Of a stretch of DNA of 64,000 nt, positions 17,474 to 25,967 are shown in pieces. The position numbers and the translations under genes were made by a program. The DNA is taken from positions 1,302,001 through 1,366,000 of the forward strand of contig NZ_CP013244.1 of the NCBI RefSeq assembly GCF_001679665.1. The letters run 5' to 3'. The notes under the pieces are model-generated. The model was given only the letters and a program-made list of their open reading frames with translations, made no database searches and was not told the DNA's origin. Within the stretch, counting starts at the first letter, position 1; the number at the start of each line of letters is the position of its first letter. Source of the DNA: Candidatus Viadribacter manganicus (lineage in GTDB: Bacteria; Pseudomonadota; Alphaproteobacteria; Caulobacterales; Aquidulcibacteraceae).

Positions 17474-18643
17474 GTGAAGAAGATGGACCCTAACAAATCT
17501 ACCCCCGTTGATTTACTCGGGACCGTCCTTTTGAGAACTCTCAAGCTGTTGGGCTTCGGCATAGCCGCGATGGGCTCGGCGGCGATGCTCTATATGTTCT
17601 CAGCCACGGTCATGGCGGCGCTCGGAAACGATGTCCTCTACTCGGCCTTCAGCATGGCCGATGGGCAGATCTCTTCCGCCGCGATACCAATTTTTGGGTT
17701 GGCCGGCCTCGCTGGAATGATCGTGCTTGTGCTAACCACCGATATGCTGGGTGCTTCTGTTGGTCGGCGCCTCAACAACGCGTCGCAATTCTTGGCCGAG
17801 GAATGCGAAAGGGCAACATGGGAGCGTTGTCGGCGGGATCTGCGTCGCAGCGATGGCGAAGATTCCGTGGTGCTGACCGAGCGATCGCGCGGGCCACGCG
17901 GTGGCGTCAGCGTGCACAAAGTGAAATTTGACATCGACGCCTACTCGTTAGCTGGGCGCAACGCGTTCGCAGTGCTGAAAGACAGCGCGCCGAGACTTCT
18001 GAGGTTTCCCGTCTGGACGTTCTTTCTGGGCGCGCTGGCCTACACCGTCGCCTTGACGCTCGTGGGCGTCGCCGCGATCGGCCTTTTGGCGGGTCAAGGA
18101 CTCATTCACATCAACGCTCAGCAAGGGGCTCTCATTGTCCTCGACGCCGTCCAGCGCGGCGGGTTGCTTGACCTTTACGAGTCATTCGGCTTTCCCGAGC
18201 CCTACACTGGGCCTTCACCAATAGAGCTAGACGCTTTGGAATTCGTTCTGCGCACACTGTCTTCAGTCTTGCTCGTCTCGTTCGTAATTTCTGGCGCGCG
18301 CCTTCTGCTGGCGGGCCGTGCTCTCAGAAGAGACTTCGACTTGGATGCTCTGACGGCGAGTGGACTTGCATGTCACACGTTGACGGTGATGCAGTTCGTT
18401 TCGCGCTTGAAAGCCTTATCTCGATACTTACAGCGCGGCGACGCTGTGGGCCTTGACGAGTCACGGCTCCAAGTCGAGCGAAACGCCTTGCTAATCCAGT
18501 TGGCGCCGATCGCCAAATCCATGCCGGAGCGGTTGGAGACGCCCACAAAATCTCGGCCATCCCCCCTGGAACGAAGCAAACTCGCGATCCTTGGTGAGGG
18601 CATTATAGGTGAGCGATCCGGGGCCGAGTGCCGGAAGGAGTGA
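17474..18643 (+). CDS. Unknown multi-pass membrane protein
   Basis: A 389-residue protein read divergently from the NACHT operon. Hydrophobic segments lie at about 20-50, 70-95, 180-215 and 265-290, suggesting four or five membrane helices. Between the second and third is a charged soluble loop of about 80 residues (ECERATWERCRRDLRR). The C-terminal 90 residues are charged and helical. The start may be GTG 17474 or ATG 17483. No known family is recognised. Its head-to-head position next to the NTPase operon makes it a candidate membrane effector or partner, but this is inference only. Confidence 0.6.
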   Translation: MKKMDPNKSTPVDLLGTVLLRTLKLLGFGIAAMGSAAMLYMFSATVMAALGNDVLYSAFSMADGQISSAAIPIFGLAGLAGMIVLVLTTDMLGASVGRRLNNASQFLAEECERATWERCRRDLRRSDGEDSVVLTERSRGPRGGVSVHKVKFDIDAYSLAGRNAFAVLKDSAPRLLRFPVWTFFLGALAYTVALTLVGVAAIGLLAGQGLIHINAQQGALIVLDAVQRGGLLDLYESFGFPEPYTGPSPIELDALEFVLRTLSSVLLVSFVISGARLLLAGRALRRDFDLDALTASGLACHTLTVMQFVSRLKALSRYLQRGDAVGLDESRLQVERNALLIQLAPIAKSMPERLETPTKSRPSPLERSKLAILGEGIIGERSGAECRKE

Positions 18644-18667
18644 GGACTGCCCCCGACGCCCAAAGGC

Positions 18668-18714
18668 AAATCCCAATAGCGGCCCTGCCCGATTCAACGC
18701 CGCAAAGCAGACGT
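18668..18714 (+). repeat. Right copy of island-flanking direct repeat
   Basis: Partner of 10161-10207, same orientation, 38 of 47 identical positions. It lies 24 bp after the stop of the membrane-protein gene, so the two copies enclose the whole NACHT-FGS cluster. No integrase or transposase gene is visible between them. Confidence 0.5.
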
Positions 18715-18937
18715 GAGGGGTTCAATAATCATGAGCGACTGCGGTTGGGTCTGACCACGGAGGATCTATCCCGCGAGCGCGACCGCACGCTTCGCCTTTG
18801 GAGCCGCGCGACGCTCGCACGCCCTGCTTCCGATCGCCAACCGAACGAAACCACATCATGCGTTAACACCGAAAGGTTTTGCTACTTTGCATACCCGCTG
18901 GCTGACCCGCCAAGGAGTTCTTGATGGGAACGACGCG

Positions 18938-19156
18938 ATGACGCGACGACCTAGTTCGACACGCGCGGAGCATGCTCGACTAATTCGAGGATCAGCAAAA
19001 ACAGGTGCGCGGGGACTGTTCAAAAACGTTTGGCGCGTCGCAGGCTGGCTACTGACGACAATGGCAATCGTCAACTTGGCGATTGGCGTATTTACTCTAG
19101 AGCTTTGGCGTCGTCGAAATCGCCCCACGCACCCTCGGCAAATGGCTTCATGCTAA
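18938..19156 (+). CDS. Small single-pass membrane protein
   Basis: A 72-residue protein: a basic N-terminus (MTRRPSSTRAEHARLIRG) followed by one hydrophobic helix (GWLLTTMAIVNLAIGVFTL) and a basic tail. A Shine-Dalgarno AAGGAG precedes a five-codon ORF at 18924 (MGTTR) whose TGA overlaps this ATG, which could give translational coupling. The 3-prime end overlaps the convergent gene at 19092-19469 by 65 bases. No family is recognised. Confidence 0.4.
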   Translation: MTRRPSSTRAEHARLIRGSAKTGARGLFKNVWRVAGWLLTTMAIVNLAIGVFTLELWRRRNRPTHPRQMASC

Positions 19157-19469
19157 AGCGCTCGCGCCCGATGAGAGCAGCGATGACGCAAGCTAGAACA
19201 AAACCGATCAGCGTGATGAGGTGGGCAATGGCGAATGGCCCGGGGTAAACCTCAGACCAATGCGCGCTCCATGAAATGAGCTTATGGGGCGCATAAAGAC
19301 GGAGCCCCGCAATATCGACCAAGGGCGCGCCAAGTGGAGCTTGGTGATCGAAAACCTCGGCCACGAAAGCGGTCGCGCCGATCGAGGCGGCGAGAAATAC
19401 GACGCTGCCCGCACCGATAGACGCTAATCGCCGCCGCATCATTTGCGCTCCATCGAGCGCGCGCATCAA
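19092..19469 (-). pseudogene. Probable N-terminal fragment of a TraG/VirD4-like coupling protein
   Basis: A 125-residue ORF with two membrane helices (about 14-34 and 83-103). Between them it reads APLGAPLVDIAGLRLYAPHK, and it ends with EGAWGDFDDAKAL. This order resembles the N-terminus of type IV coupling proteins, which have two helices and then a GSARWAD-like motif before the ATPase domain. The ATPase domain (several hundred residues) is absent, so the fragment would be non-functional. The assignment rests on pattern likeness only. It lies just outside the right flanking repeat and would be a trace of a conjugative element. Confidence 0.35.
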
Positions 19470-19882
19470 GCCATGTGCGAAAGGCGGCTTTCATCTGCGC
19501 GAGCACTCGCGCGCGAGCAAAGCCCGGCCCCTAGGCGCACCACAATAGGTCCCACTGGACCTATTGACAGAACCAAGATTTGTGCATGGACGCCGAAATG
19601 GCGCGAGAAGCGCAAGCAGCGGCGAAAATTCCGCAACACGTTCGAAGGGTCCCGTGTCTCGCGCCGTTACACGCCCCGCTAGACGTCGACCGTGCGCCAG
19701 CTCCCGCTGCGCAAGGTGCGCGTCTCGACCTGGTGTCCCCCAAAAGCCGCAAAGCTGTTGGCGGCGGCAGAGGTCTGCACCTTCGAGAAAATAGCACTGA
19801 TTGAAATTGCAGGGCGCACGCCCCCTTGGCGTACTTCGACGCCGATGCGAGGATGAATCTCGGCGACGATACGGGACAAAAT
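19470..19882. other. Gene-poor stretch with a strong palindrome
   Basis: No convincing gene. A minus-strand frame at 19679-19879 reads protein-like (FAAFGGHQVETRTL) but has no recognised family and no downstream partner. The stretch may hold decayed mobile-element DNA. The notable feature is the 24-bp palindrome listed separately. Confidence 0.4.
19543..19566. promoter_or_regulatory. Perfect 10-bp inverted repeat, candidate operator
   Basis: CAATAGGTCC and GGACCTATTG are perfect arms around CACT. The site lies about 75 bp upstream of the minus-strand fragment at 19092-19469, a position suited to transcriptional control. It is not followed by a T-run in either direction, so a repressor site is more likely than a terminator. 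The cognate regulator is not obvious in the window. Confidence 0.45.
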
Positions 19883-20605
19883 ATGCGCCTTTGCCTTCTT
19901 GGCGCGACCGGTAATAGCGGTCGGCGGGTTTTATCTTTAGCGCTGGCGCGCGGCCACCAGGTCACCGCGCTCGTACGCCGGCCCGGCGCCCTTGCCGAGG
20001 CGCCAAACCTCACCAGCCAAATCTTGGATTATGAGAATGATGAAGCGCTCTGCGCTGCACTCGCCGATCATGATGTCATCATCAATTGCGCCGGCTACGT
20101 CACAGAGGGCGAGCGCTTTACCTCGCTTGTTGGCCGCATCATCAAAGCTGCAGATAAAGCCCAAGGCCCTCGCGGCCGGTTTTGGTTGTTCGGCGGCGCT
20201 GCGCTCTTGAATGTGCCCGGGTCAAATTTGATCGGTCTCGACCTTCCGGGCGTTCCAAAATTCTATGAGGCGCACCAGACCAATTATAATGCTGTTCGCG
20301 CCACTCACTTGGATTGGTCGATGCTCTGTCCAGGCCCGATGATTGACGCCCCCGACGGCCAAGGCACGCCCGGTCTTATAGTATCGGCCGATCAATGGCC
20401 TTTGCCGCGCCCCGCATTCAGTCGGTTTTTGCCGCGTGTGGCGACTTCACTGGCGTTCAAACAACGATTGCCCGAGCTCACCATCTATTATGAAGACGCA
20501 GCAAAAATTATTCTCGACCACTTAGAGCGCAATGGACGCTTCGCCCGCAAACGCGTCGGCGTTGCGCTACCCAAAGGCGAGCGTCGCTTTAAAGCGACGC
20601 GATAA
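19883..20605 (+). CDS. NAD(P)-binding atypical SDR-type protein
   Basis: A 240-residue protein beginning MRLCLLGATGNSGRRVLSLA, the GxTGxxG dinucleotide-binding turn of atypical SDRs (NmrA/HSCARG-like). Further family features are ALVRRPG after the second strand and IINCAGY after the fourth. Members act as redox sensors or reductases of small substrates. ATG 19883 is chosen because the conserved first strand begins there; ATG 19853 is a possible alternative. It precedes a DUF3237 gene by 32 bp in the same direction and may be co-transcribed with it. Confidence 0.75.
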   Translation: MRLCLLGATGNSGRRVLSLALARGHQVTALVRRPGALAEAPNLTSQILDYENDEALCAALADHDVIINCAGYVTEGERFTSLVGRIIKAADKAQGPRGRFWLFGGAALLNVPGSNLIGLDLPGVPKFYEAHQTNYNAVRATHLDWSMLCPGPMIDAPDGQGTPGLIVSADQWPLPRPAFSRFLPRVATSLAFKQRLPELTIYYEDAAKIILDHLERNGRFARKRVGVALPKGERRFKATR

Positions 20606-20637
20606 GCTACCGCTCGCCATAGGCTCTAGACTCACTC

Positions 20638-21099
20638 ATGATAGAACTTGCCCACACCCACCTTATGACTTTGACGCTTGATGTCGACTTTGCCGGCATG
20701 GTCAATGTTGGAACAATTCCCGCAGGCGTGCGCCGGATCGCGCCGGTCAGCGCCGGCGCTTTTAACGGCGAACGTTTGCGCGGGCGCGTTCAAGGCGGCG
20801 CCGATTGGGTCATTCATCGCCCCGACAGCGTCATGACCATCGATGTGCGCTTAACGCTCACAACTGAAGATCAAGCTGCGATTTATCTTGCCTATAAGGG
20901 GCGCTTTTTGGCAGCGCCCGAGGCGATGGCCAGATTTGCCCGCGGCGCCCAACTTCGCCCTGATGAATATTCGCTCGTGATCAGCGCCGCTTTTGAATGC
21001 GGCGATCCACGTTATGCGTGGCTGAACAATTGCCTCGCTGTCGGCGTCGGCGCCCAGATCAAAACCGGCGTTGTCTACCAGATTTTCGACATCGGCTGA
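20638..21099 (+). CDS. DUF3237 family protein
   Basis: A 153-residue protein with the DUF3237 pattern: an opening strand with LDVDFAGMVNVGTIPAGVRR, then GAFNGERLRGRVQGGADW, a strand ending in IDVRLTL and the closing FECGDPRYAWLNN. The family forms a beta-barrel of unknown function, often next to aromatic or terpenoid catabolism genes. It lies between an atypical SDR and a DUF1330 protein, so the three may serve a small catabolic module, although substrates are not shown. Confidence 0.8.
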   Translation: MIELAHTHLMTLTLDVDFAGMVNVGTIPAGVRRIAPVSAGAFNGERLRGRVQGGADWVIHRPDSVMTIDVRLTLTTEDQAAIYLAYKGRFLAAPEAMARFARGAQLRPDEYSLVISAAFECGDPRYAWLNNCLAVGVGAQIKTGVVYQIFDIG

Positions 21100-21215
21100 G
21101 TTTGGAAAGACCCATCCAAGATAGCGACAGAGCCTGCATATTTTTCGGCGATTATTGCTATGATCACCCAAGCTTCCAGCACGCCCGAGCGCGGCGCGCG
21201 GCAACGGAGACAAAG

Positions 21216-21644
21216 ATGTCTGGCTTTATCGATCCGACCAAAGAACGTTTTGGCTTGTTTCGCGCCGACGCGCGTCCAGGTCCGATCAACATGCTCAATC
21301 TTGTACGGTTCAGGGCGCAGGCAAACTACCCCGATGCGCGAAACGTGACCGGCGCTGAGGCCTACGCCGCCTATGGACGCGAAAGTAATGCGGTGTTCGC
21401 ACGCGTTGGCGGACGCATCATTTGGCGCGGTACATTTGAGCTCACGCTCACAGGTCCAGAAACTGAGACCTGGGATGAGTGCTTTATCGCAGAATATCCA
21501 AGCGTCGAAGCGTTCGTGGAGATGATCCGCGATCCAATCTACAAACAAGCCGTCAAACATCGCCAAGCGGCTGTCGAAGATTCGCGCCTCATCAGACTTG
21601 CCCCGGCAGCCACAGGCGCCGGCTTTGGATCAACTGATAGCTGA
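21216..21644 (+). CDS. DUF1330-like protein
   Basis: A 142-residue protein. The motifs PINMLNLVRFRAQANYP and YAAYGRESNAVFARVGG, then a strand with IAEYPSVEAFVEMIRDPIYK and HRQAAVEDSRLI, match the ferredoxin-like DUF1330 fold. These proteins resemble antibiotic-biosynthesis monooxygenase folds; function is unclear. ATG 21216 is chosen because the conserved part starts there and GGAGACAAAG lies upstream. It follows the DUF3237 gene in the same direction. Confidence 0.75.
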   Translation: MSGFIDPTKERFGLFRADARPGPINMLNLVRFRAQANYPDARNVTGAEAYAAYGRESNAVFARVGGRIIWRGTFELTLTGPETETWDECFIAEYPSVEAFVEMIRDPIYKQAVKHRQAAVEDSRLIRLAPAATGAGFGSTDS

Positions 21645-21683
21645 GCTTAAGCCTCTTGTGATTGAACAGGCCTCGTCCGAACG

Positions 21684-22067
21684 TCACGCCAGTGGCGGCC
21701 ACTCGGACATAATCGTCGCAACATCAAAATAATCGCGCCAATAGGTGATGAGCCCAGCTTTGACTTCAAATACCCCAGTCACTGGCAGCTCGACCCATTT
21801 ATCGTGCAGCCGATGGCGATCGAGCCGTTCGACGAACACCAGATCGCCGGCGTCAGCGACGCGTTTAAGCTCAAACCGATTTTCAAGCACAGGCGCAAAA
21901 AACGGCTCAAGCACAGCGCGGATGCCCGCCGGTCCCTTCACCGCACCGAAGGGCGGTGGGTTGATGTAATCGCAATCAGACGAGACCAAGTGCAAGGCTG
22001 CAGCATAGTCAGACCGCTCCATCGCTTCTAAGAACTCCAGAACAATCTGTTTTGACGCCCGCGCCAT
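21684..22067 (-). CDS. SnoaL-like/limonene-epoxide-hydrolase-type protein
   Basis: A 127-residue NTF2-fold protein. It opens with a helix (IVLEFLEAMERSDY) and then YINPPPFGAVKGPAGIRAVL. The pattern ERLDRHRL and YWRDYFD near the C-terminus matches the Arg/Asp set of limonene-1,2-epoxide hydrolase-like enzymes, which open epoxides with water. ATG 22067 is preferred over an upstream start because the preceding codons do not fit the fold. It converges on the DUF1330 gene. Confidence 0.75.
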   Translation of the reverse strand: MARASKQIVLEFLEAMERSDYAAALHLVSSDCDYINPPPFGAVKGPAGIRAVLEPFFAPVLENRFELKRVADAGDLVFVERLDRHRLHDKWVELPVTGVFEVKAGLITYWRDYFDVATIMSEWPPLA

Positions 22068-22264
22068 CTTTGGCTCCGCTGATTGATGCTTGCCATTGAA
22101 GCGCACCCAACATCGCTGGCGCAATTACCTCTGAGGTAACCGACATAAAGCCTCTGCAAAACGCAGCTCTGCTCGAAAGCTGGACCAGAGATTGCGTCGT
22201 TTGGCAGACTAGAATTGCCGGCTAAAATGCTAGACCAGACGCATTGCTAGGCAGGGGGAAGAAC

Positions 22265-22816
22265 ATGAAGGCGCTTCTATTGGCCGCCATGGCGGTGATT
22301 TCGATTTCAGCTTGCGCGCCCCAAGGCGATGATGAGCACGCGGATTTAGGCCAAGCGTGCACCGCCGCAGCCACGACCTCGTGGCAGGGCCTGGAAATTG
22401 AAGCCTCCACACGCGGCCCAGATTGCGCGCGCGCGGCCGTGACGTTGGTGTTTCGCGCCGCCAATTCGGGTGAAATCGCGCGCATGGAAACCCACCGCGC
22501 CATGGATGTAGCGCCGCTTGCCGCCATAAACGATGCGGCCGGCATGCAAGCAGCGCTCAGCGCCTGGATTGATCAGACAAACCCAGAATTCGCCACCAGC
22601 GCCAATCTGCCCGATTGGCAGAGCAACGCAGAAACGCCCATGCGCGGCGATTTTGCGTTCGTGCCGAGCGAAGGTACGAGCCGAGAAGCCTATGATGTGC
22701 TGCGCGCGCGATCGGCCCCGCTATTTTGTTACGTCCGGGGCCTGGAGAGCATCAACTGCCTGGCGCTCGTCGACGGCGAGCTCGATAGCATCGGCGTGCA
22801 GACGTTCCCGGGTTGA
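22265..22816 (+). CDS. Putative lipoprotein of unknown function
   Basis: A 183-residue protein whose signal sequence ends with a lipobox-like VISISAC, so it is probably attached to a membrane. The mature part is acidic, with several cysteines (QACTAA, GPDCAR, LFCYVRGLESINC) that could form disulfides. No family is recognised. GGGGGAAGAAC before ATG 22265 gives a good Shine-Dalgarno. It stands alone between divergent and convergent genes. Confidence 0.6.
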   Translation: MKALLLAAMAVISISACAPQGDDEHADLGQACTAAATTSWQGLEIEASTRGPDCARAAVTLVFRAANSGEIARMETHRAMDVAPLAAINDAAGMQAALSAWIDQTNPEFATSANLPDWQSNAETPMRGDFAFVPSEGTSREAYDVLRARSAPLFCYVRGLESINCLALVDGELDSIGVQTFPG

Positions 22817-22921
22817 GGCAAAGTCCGTTTCGATCACGCCTTCGATCGCGCCTTGGCTGCGCCGCCACGAGCGGCGCTGGGTGATGTTCACGCCGCGCCC
22901 TGTCCTGCGGCGCGGCAAAAT

Positions 22922-24316
22922 TCAGCGGTGCGAAAATTGCGCCGGGACTTCGACCCGAAAACAAGCGCCGCCGCGCGCTGCACAGGAGGCCCTGACCTCC
23001 CCGCCCAGCAATCTGGCCAGACGTTGGCTGAGCGCAAGCCCAAGACCCATACCCTCAAAGTAGCGCGTCTTGGCGCTCTCGGGTTGACTGAAGGGCTCAA
23101 ACAAATTCTGCAAGCGGTTAGGATCTAAACTGACGCCATCGTCCTCAATTTCGATCACCAGCCAATTTAAGCCCTCAGAAATCTTCTGGGATATGCGCAC
23201 CTCGATATGGCCGTTCACCGTGGATTGGGCCGCATTCAAGAGCAGTCCTCGCAGACAAAGACTGAGCTTGTCGCCATCGCTCAACCAAACCCCTGGCGGG
23301 GTGGTGTCGACAATGCTGATCTCATCGCCATTGGCGCGCACGAGCTGATCGACTGCATCGATCGCCTCTTGCACCAACTCCGTCGGCTGGCATTCATCAA
23401 GCTCAACCGCGAGCTTTCCCGCATCGATCGCTGCAAGCTTTAGAACGTCATTGATCATCGTGCGCAACTTCAGCGCCGCCTCAAGCACGCGCCGATTGTC
23501 CCCCGCCTTGTCGCCGGCGCCATTATGGTCGGCGTCCTCAATCAACATTTCGCTATAGCCAATGATGGCATTAAGCGGCGTGCGCAATTCATGACTGACA
23601 TTGGCCATGAACTCAGATTTTGAGCGGGACACTTCCTCGGCGGCCGCCTGCCCTTGGCGCGCATCGTTGGCGCGATTGGCCGCTTCGATGAGCAGTGCGC
23701 TGGATTTTCCAACAACGGCGCGAAAGTTAGCGACCGAAAGGCTCGCCGCCAGAGCAAGCAAGGTCATCATCGCCGCGTTCCAGAACGAGACCTCCTCCAT
23801 GCGCATCCAATCATTGGGCGCAGATCCCAACGTTTCATAACTGGATGGCGGCAAAAGCTCGCGTCCAAAGTGAAGCCCCGCATAGGTCAAGGTCACGACC
23901 AAGACCCAAATCATGCCCACCCGCACGCCCAGCAACAACGAGCCCAGCAACGGCACTAATATGAGAAAGAACGAGGTTGTCGATACAACACCGCCCAGCG
24001 CCCCAGCCGTCAAAGTCACCACCGAATAGAGTGTGACAAGGTAGCCCTGGCAGAGCAGGTCAAGATTGATTTTGGAACGGAGCGCTAAATACGGGAAAGG
24101 CGCAAACGCAAACGGGGTGAGCGCGCAAAGAAACGCCACAAACGGGCGACCGCCAATGACACTGGCGTTGGTCAGCACAACCCAAACGCTTGCGATGATG
24201 ATCGTCAGCAAAGCTGTGAGGGTTAAGAGCCGCTTACGCGTCTCATGAAGCAAAGAAGCGTCAGATCTGGCGGCGCCGGATAATCGGTCCCATACCGCGT
24301 CGAGATAGGCATCCAT
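22922..24316 (-). CDS. Membrane-bound sensor histidine kinase
   Basis: A 464-residue kinase. The N-terminal 220 residues contain about five to six membrane helices. A short coiled stretch leads to the HisKA motif HELRTPLNAIIGYSEM with the phospho-acceptor at His242. The HATPase domain follows, with N-box-like LRGLLLNAAQ, IEDDGVSLD and the G2 box GMGLGLAL. No periplasmic sensor loop of size is visible, so sensing may be within the membrane. No partner response regulator is adjacent on this strand; the chemotaxis operon begins downstream. The substrate regulator is therefore unknown. Confidence 0.9.
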   Translation of the reverse strand: MDAYLDAVWDRLSGAARSDASLLHETRKRLLTLTALLTIIIASVWVVLTNASVIGGRPFVAFLCALTPFAFAPFPYLALRSKINLDLLCQGYLVTLYSVVTLTAGALGGVVSTTSFFLILVPLLGSLLLGVRVGMIWVLVVTLTYAGLHFGRELLPPSSYETLGSAPNDWMRMEEVSFWNAAMMTLLALAASLSVANFRAVVGKSSALLIEAANRANDARQGQAAAEEVSRSKSEFMANVSHELRTPLNAIIGYSEMLIEDADHNGAGDKAGDNRRVLEAALKLRTMINDVLKLAAIDAGKLAVELDECQPTELVQEAIDAVDQLVRANGDEISIVDTTPPGVWLSDGDKLSLCLRGLLLNAAQSTVNGHIEVRISQKISEGLNWLVIEIEDDGVSLDPNRLQNLFEPFSQPESAKTRYFEGMGLGLALSQRLARLLGGEVRASCAARGGACFRVEVPAQFSHR

Positions 24317-24547
24317 GCCACATGCACTAGCGTATCAAGCCTAAAGAGGCCCAAACACCGAAGGGCGCCTGCAGTCTTCTTGCGCCCGCCTATCGGGGCC
24401 GCCGATCTGCACGCCGCCGGCAAAGTCGCGCAAGGCCAAAGCGCCCGATGCTGCGAGCAAGGCGCGCAACTGCAATTACCCCGACATTTACCAAGTCTCG
24501 CACCGGCCAGCGCTCATAACCCGGAGCGGTGGCATTGGCCCTAAAAC

Positions 24548-25000
24548 CTAGGTCGCAAACCGGGCGCTAAGGCGGGTCAATTCTGCAAGCACGGCGGTGC
24601 GGAGCGCCGGACTATTTGAGATCGCCGCCGATCTTAGCGCCACCATAGCTTCCAAATGCACCCGCACCGCTTGGCGCGGCACCAAAAGCAAACTTTCCGC
24701 AGACAATAAGCTGCACAGCGAATGTGCAACCCGGCTGACTTCAGTCAAACCAAACGCCCCCGCCTCGGCAAAGATCTCATCGCTGATCGGATAACAGGAC
24801 GCCAGATCGTCCAAATTATCGTTCGCAGTCAAACTCTGCAGTTTGGCGATCTTGGCGTCGATAGCGGCCATGCCATCGTCGCGCATCATCTCGATGTTCG
24901 CAGACGCCTGCTCAAGCGCGGCGCCTATTTTTATCCCGCCCGGCTCGCCGATGAGATCGCGCAGGCTAACTTCCGGATAGAAACGTCGCACAACACTCAT
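24548..25000 (-). CDS. cheE: Chemotaxis operon protein, CheE-like
   Basis: A 150-residue helical protein at the end of the chemotaxis operon. It reads DLIGEPGGIKIGAALEQA early and then long helices up to LTRLSARF. In the Caulobacter-type cluster the gene after the third cheY is cheE, and the name here rests mainly on that position; no catalytic motif is visible. Its start overlaps the cheY stop by four bases. Translational coupling along this operon suggests that the products are needed in linked amounts. Confidence 0.6.
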   Translation of the reverse strand: MSVVRRFYPEVSLRDLIGEPGGIKIGAALEQASANIEMMRDDGMAAIDAKIAKLQSLTANDNLDDLASCYPISDEIFAEAGAFGLTEVSRVAHSLCSLLSAESLLLVPRQAVRVHLEAMVALRSAAISNSPALRTAVLAELTRLSARFAT

Positions 25001-25593
25001 AACATCACACGCTGCGGCTTGATCATAGCATCGACCTCGTCTTGAGACAGATTGGGCTCACTGGCCTCGCCCAATGGCGTTCTGAGATCGGAATTTCGCC
25101 GCCCGTCGCTGCCATCGGGCGGACCTTCATATTTAAAGCGCCGATCCGGCCCGATATATTTGCCGACCTCAACGAACGGGCGCTTGTCGCGCGCCACCCA
25201 CATAAGACGCTGCAACAATGTCGTCGGCGACAACGGCTTTGAGACGATGAAATTGGCGCCGGTGTCGCGCCCGCGTGCGATGTCTGATTTGCGTAAATGG
25301 CCCGCCACCAACAGCACCGGCACATAAGCCGAGCGGCCGCCCGAATGACGCAATGAGGAAATAAACTGATAGCCAGCGCCGTCGCCGACCCTTGGATCAA
25401 TGACGATCAAATCGACTTTTCGATGCGACAAATGCTTTTCCGCATCGGCGATCTTGTCAAAACGGCTAATCGCCGAAACGCCAAAGCCCTTCAGAATCTG
25501 CGAGGTGACATCCAGAGCGTGGGCGCTGCTTTCGATCACCATGACGGCGACTTTTGAAAGATTGATCTTAGCATTGGGATCAAGGTTGCTCAT
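24997..25593 (-). CDS. Chemotaxis receiver-domain protein (third cheY of the operon)
   Basis: A 198-residue protein with an N-terminal receiver domain. VAVMVIESSAHAL stands where CheY has the DD pair, so the first acidic pair is degenerate (Glu-Ser). LIVIDPRVGDGAG carries a likely phospho-acceptor Asp, and VSKPLSP supplies the Lys-Pro. The C-terminal tail has the motif GPDRRFKYEGPP, typical of this operon's third CheY-like protein. ATG 25593 has GGGAGG at ideal spacing and overlaps the cheU stop (ATGA). Confidence 0.8.
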   Translation of the reverse strand: MSNLDPNAKINLSKVAVMVIESSAHALDVTSQILKGFGVSAISRFDKIADAEKHLSHRKVDLIVIDPRVGDGAGYQFISSLRHSGGRSAYVPVLLVAGHLRKSDIARGRDTGANFIVSKPLSPTTLLQRLMWVARDKRPFVEVGKYIGPDRRFKYEGPPDGSDGRRNSDLRTPLGEASEPNLSQDEVDAMIKPQRVML

Positions 25594-25967
25594 AAAACCT
25601 CCCACCCCTCTTCGTAGAATTCGCTGTCTTCACCGGCCAAGCGAGCGCGCACATCGCCAAGCGTTATCCGCGCCAGCGCCTCGGCGACGCCAATGCGTGC
25701 TGCAACCGGGGCCAATCGGCTGAGCTCGCCGGTATAATCGCGCAGCGCCGCAATCTGCTGCAGCATGGCATCAAGATTTTGCAGCTCCGACACGACCCGT
25801 TCGTCGACATTGGCCTGAACCGCAACCGCACAGATCGCGCCCTCAATCCGCAGACCCAAAACGCGAATGCGCTCCAATTCATTGGCGAGCAGCGCGCAGA
25901 CTTCTCCAATCCCCATCTCGTCGCTGGCGTGGGGCTCAGCATCTAAAAGAGCTTCGCGCGCGCCCAT
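25590..25967 (-). CDS. cheU: Chemotaxis operon protein, CheU-like
   Basis: A 125-residue, almost wholly helical protein (GEVCALLANELERIRVLGLR, then a second long helix). Its place between cheD and the third cheY is that of cheU in the Caulobacter-type operon. The start overlaps the cheD stop (TGATG). Function is not established for the family. The name is positional. Confidence 0.55.
   Translation of the reverse strand: MGAREALLDAEPHASDEMGIGEVCALLANELERIRVLGLRIEGAICAVAVQANVDERVVSELQNLDAMLQQIAALRDYTGELSRLAPVAARIGVAEALARITLGDVRARLAGEDSEFYEEGWEVL

Noticed and set aside
19679-19879. A 66-codon minus-strand frame
   Set aside because: The end looks protein-like (GGHQVETRTL), but no family, start signal or neighbour supports it; it could be a gene remnant.
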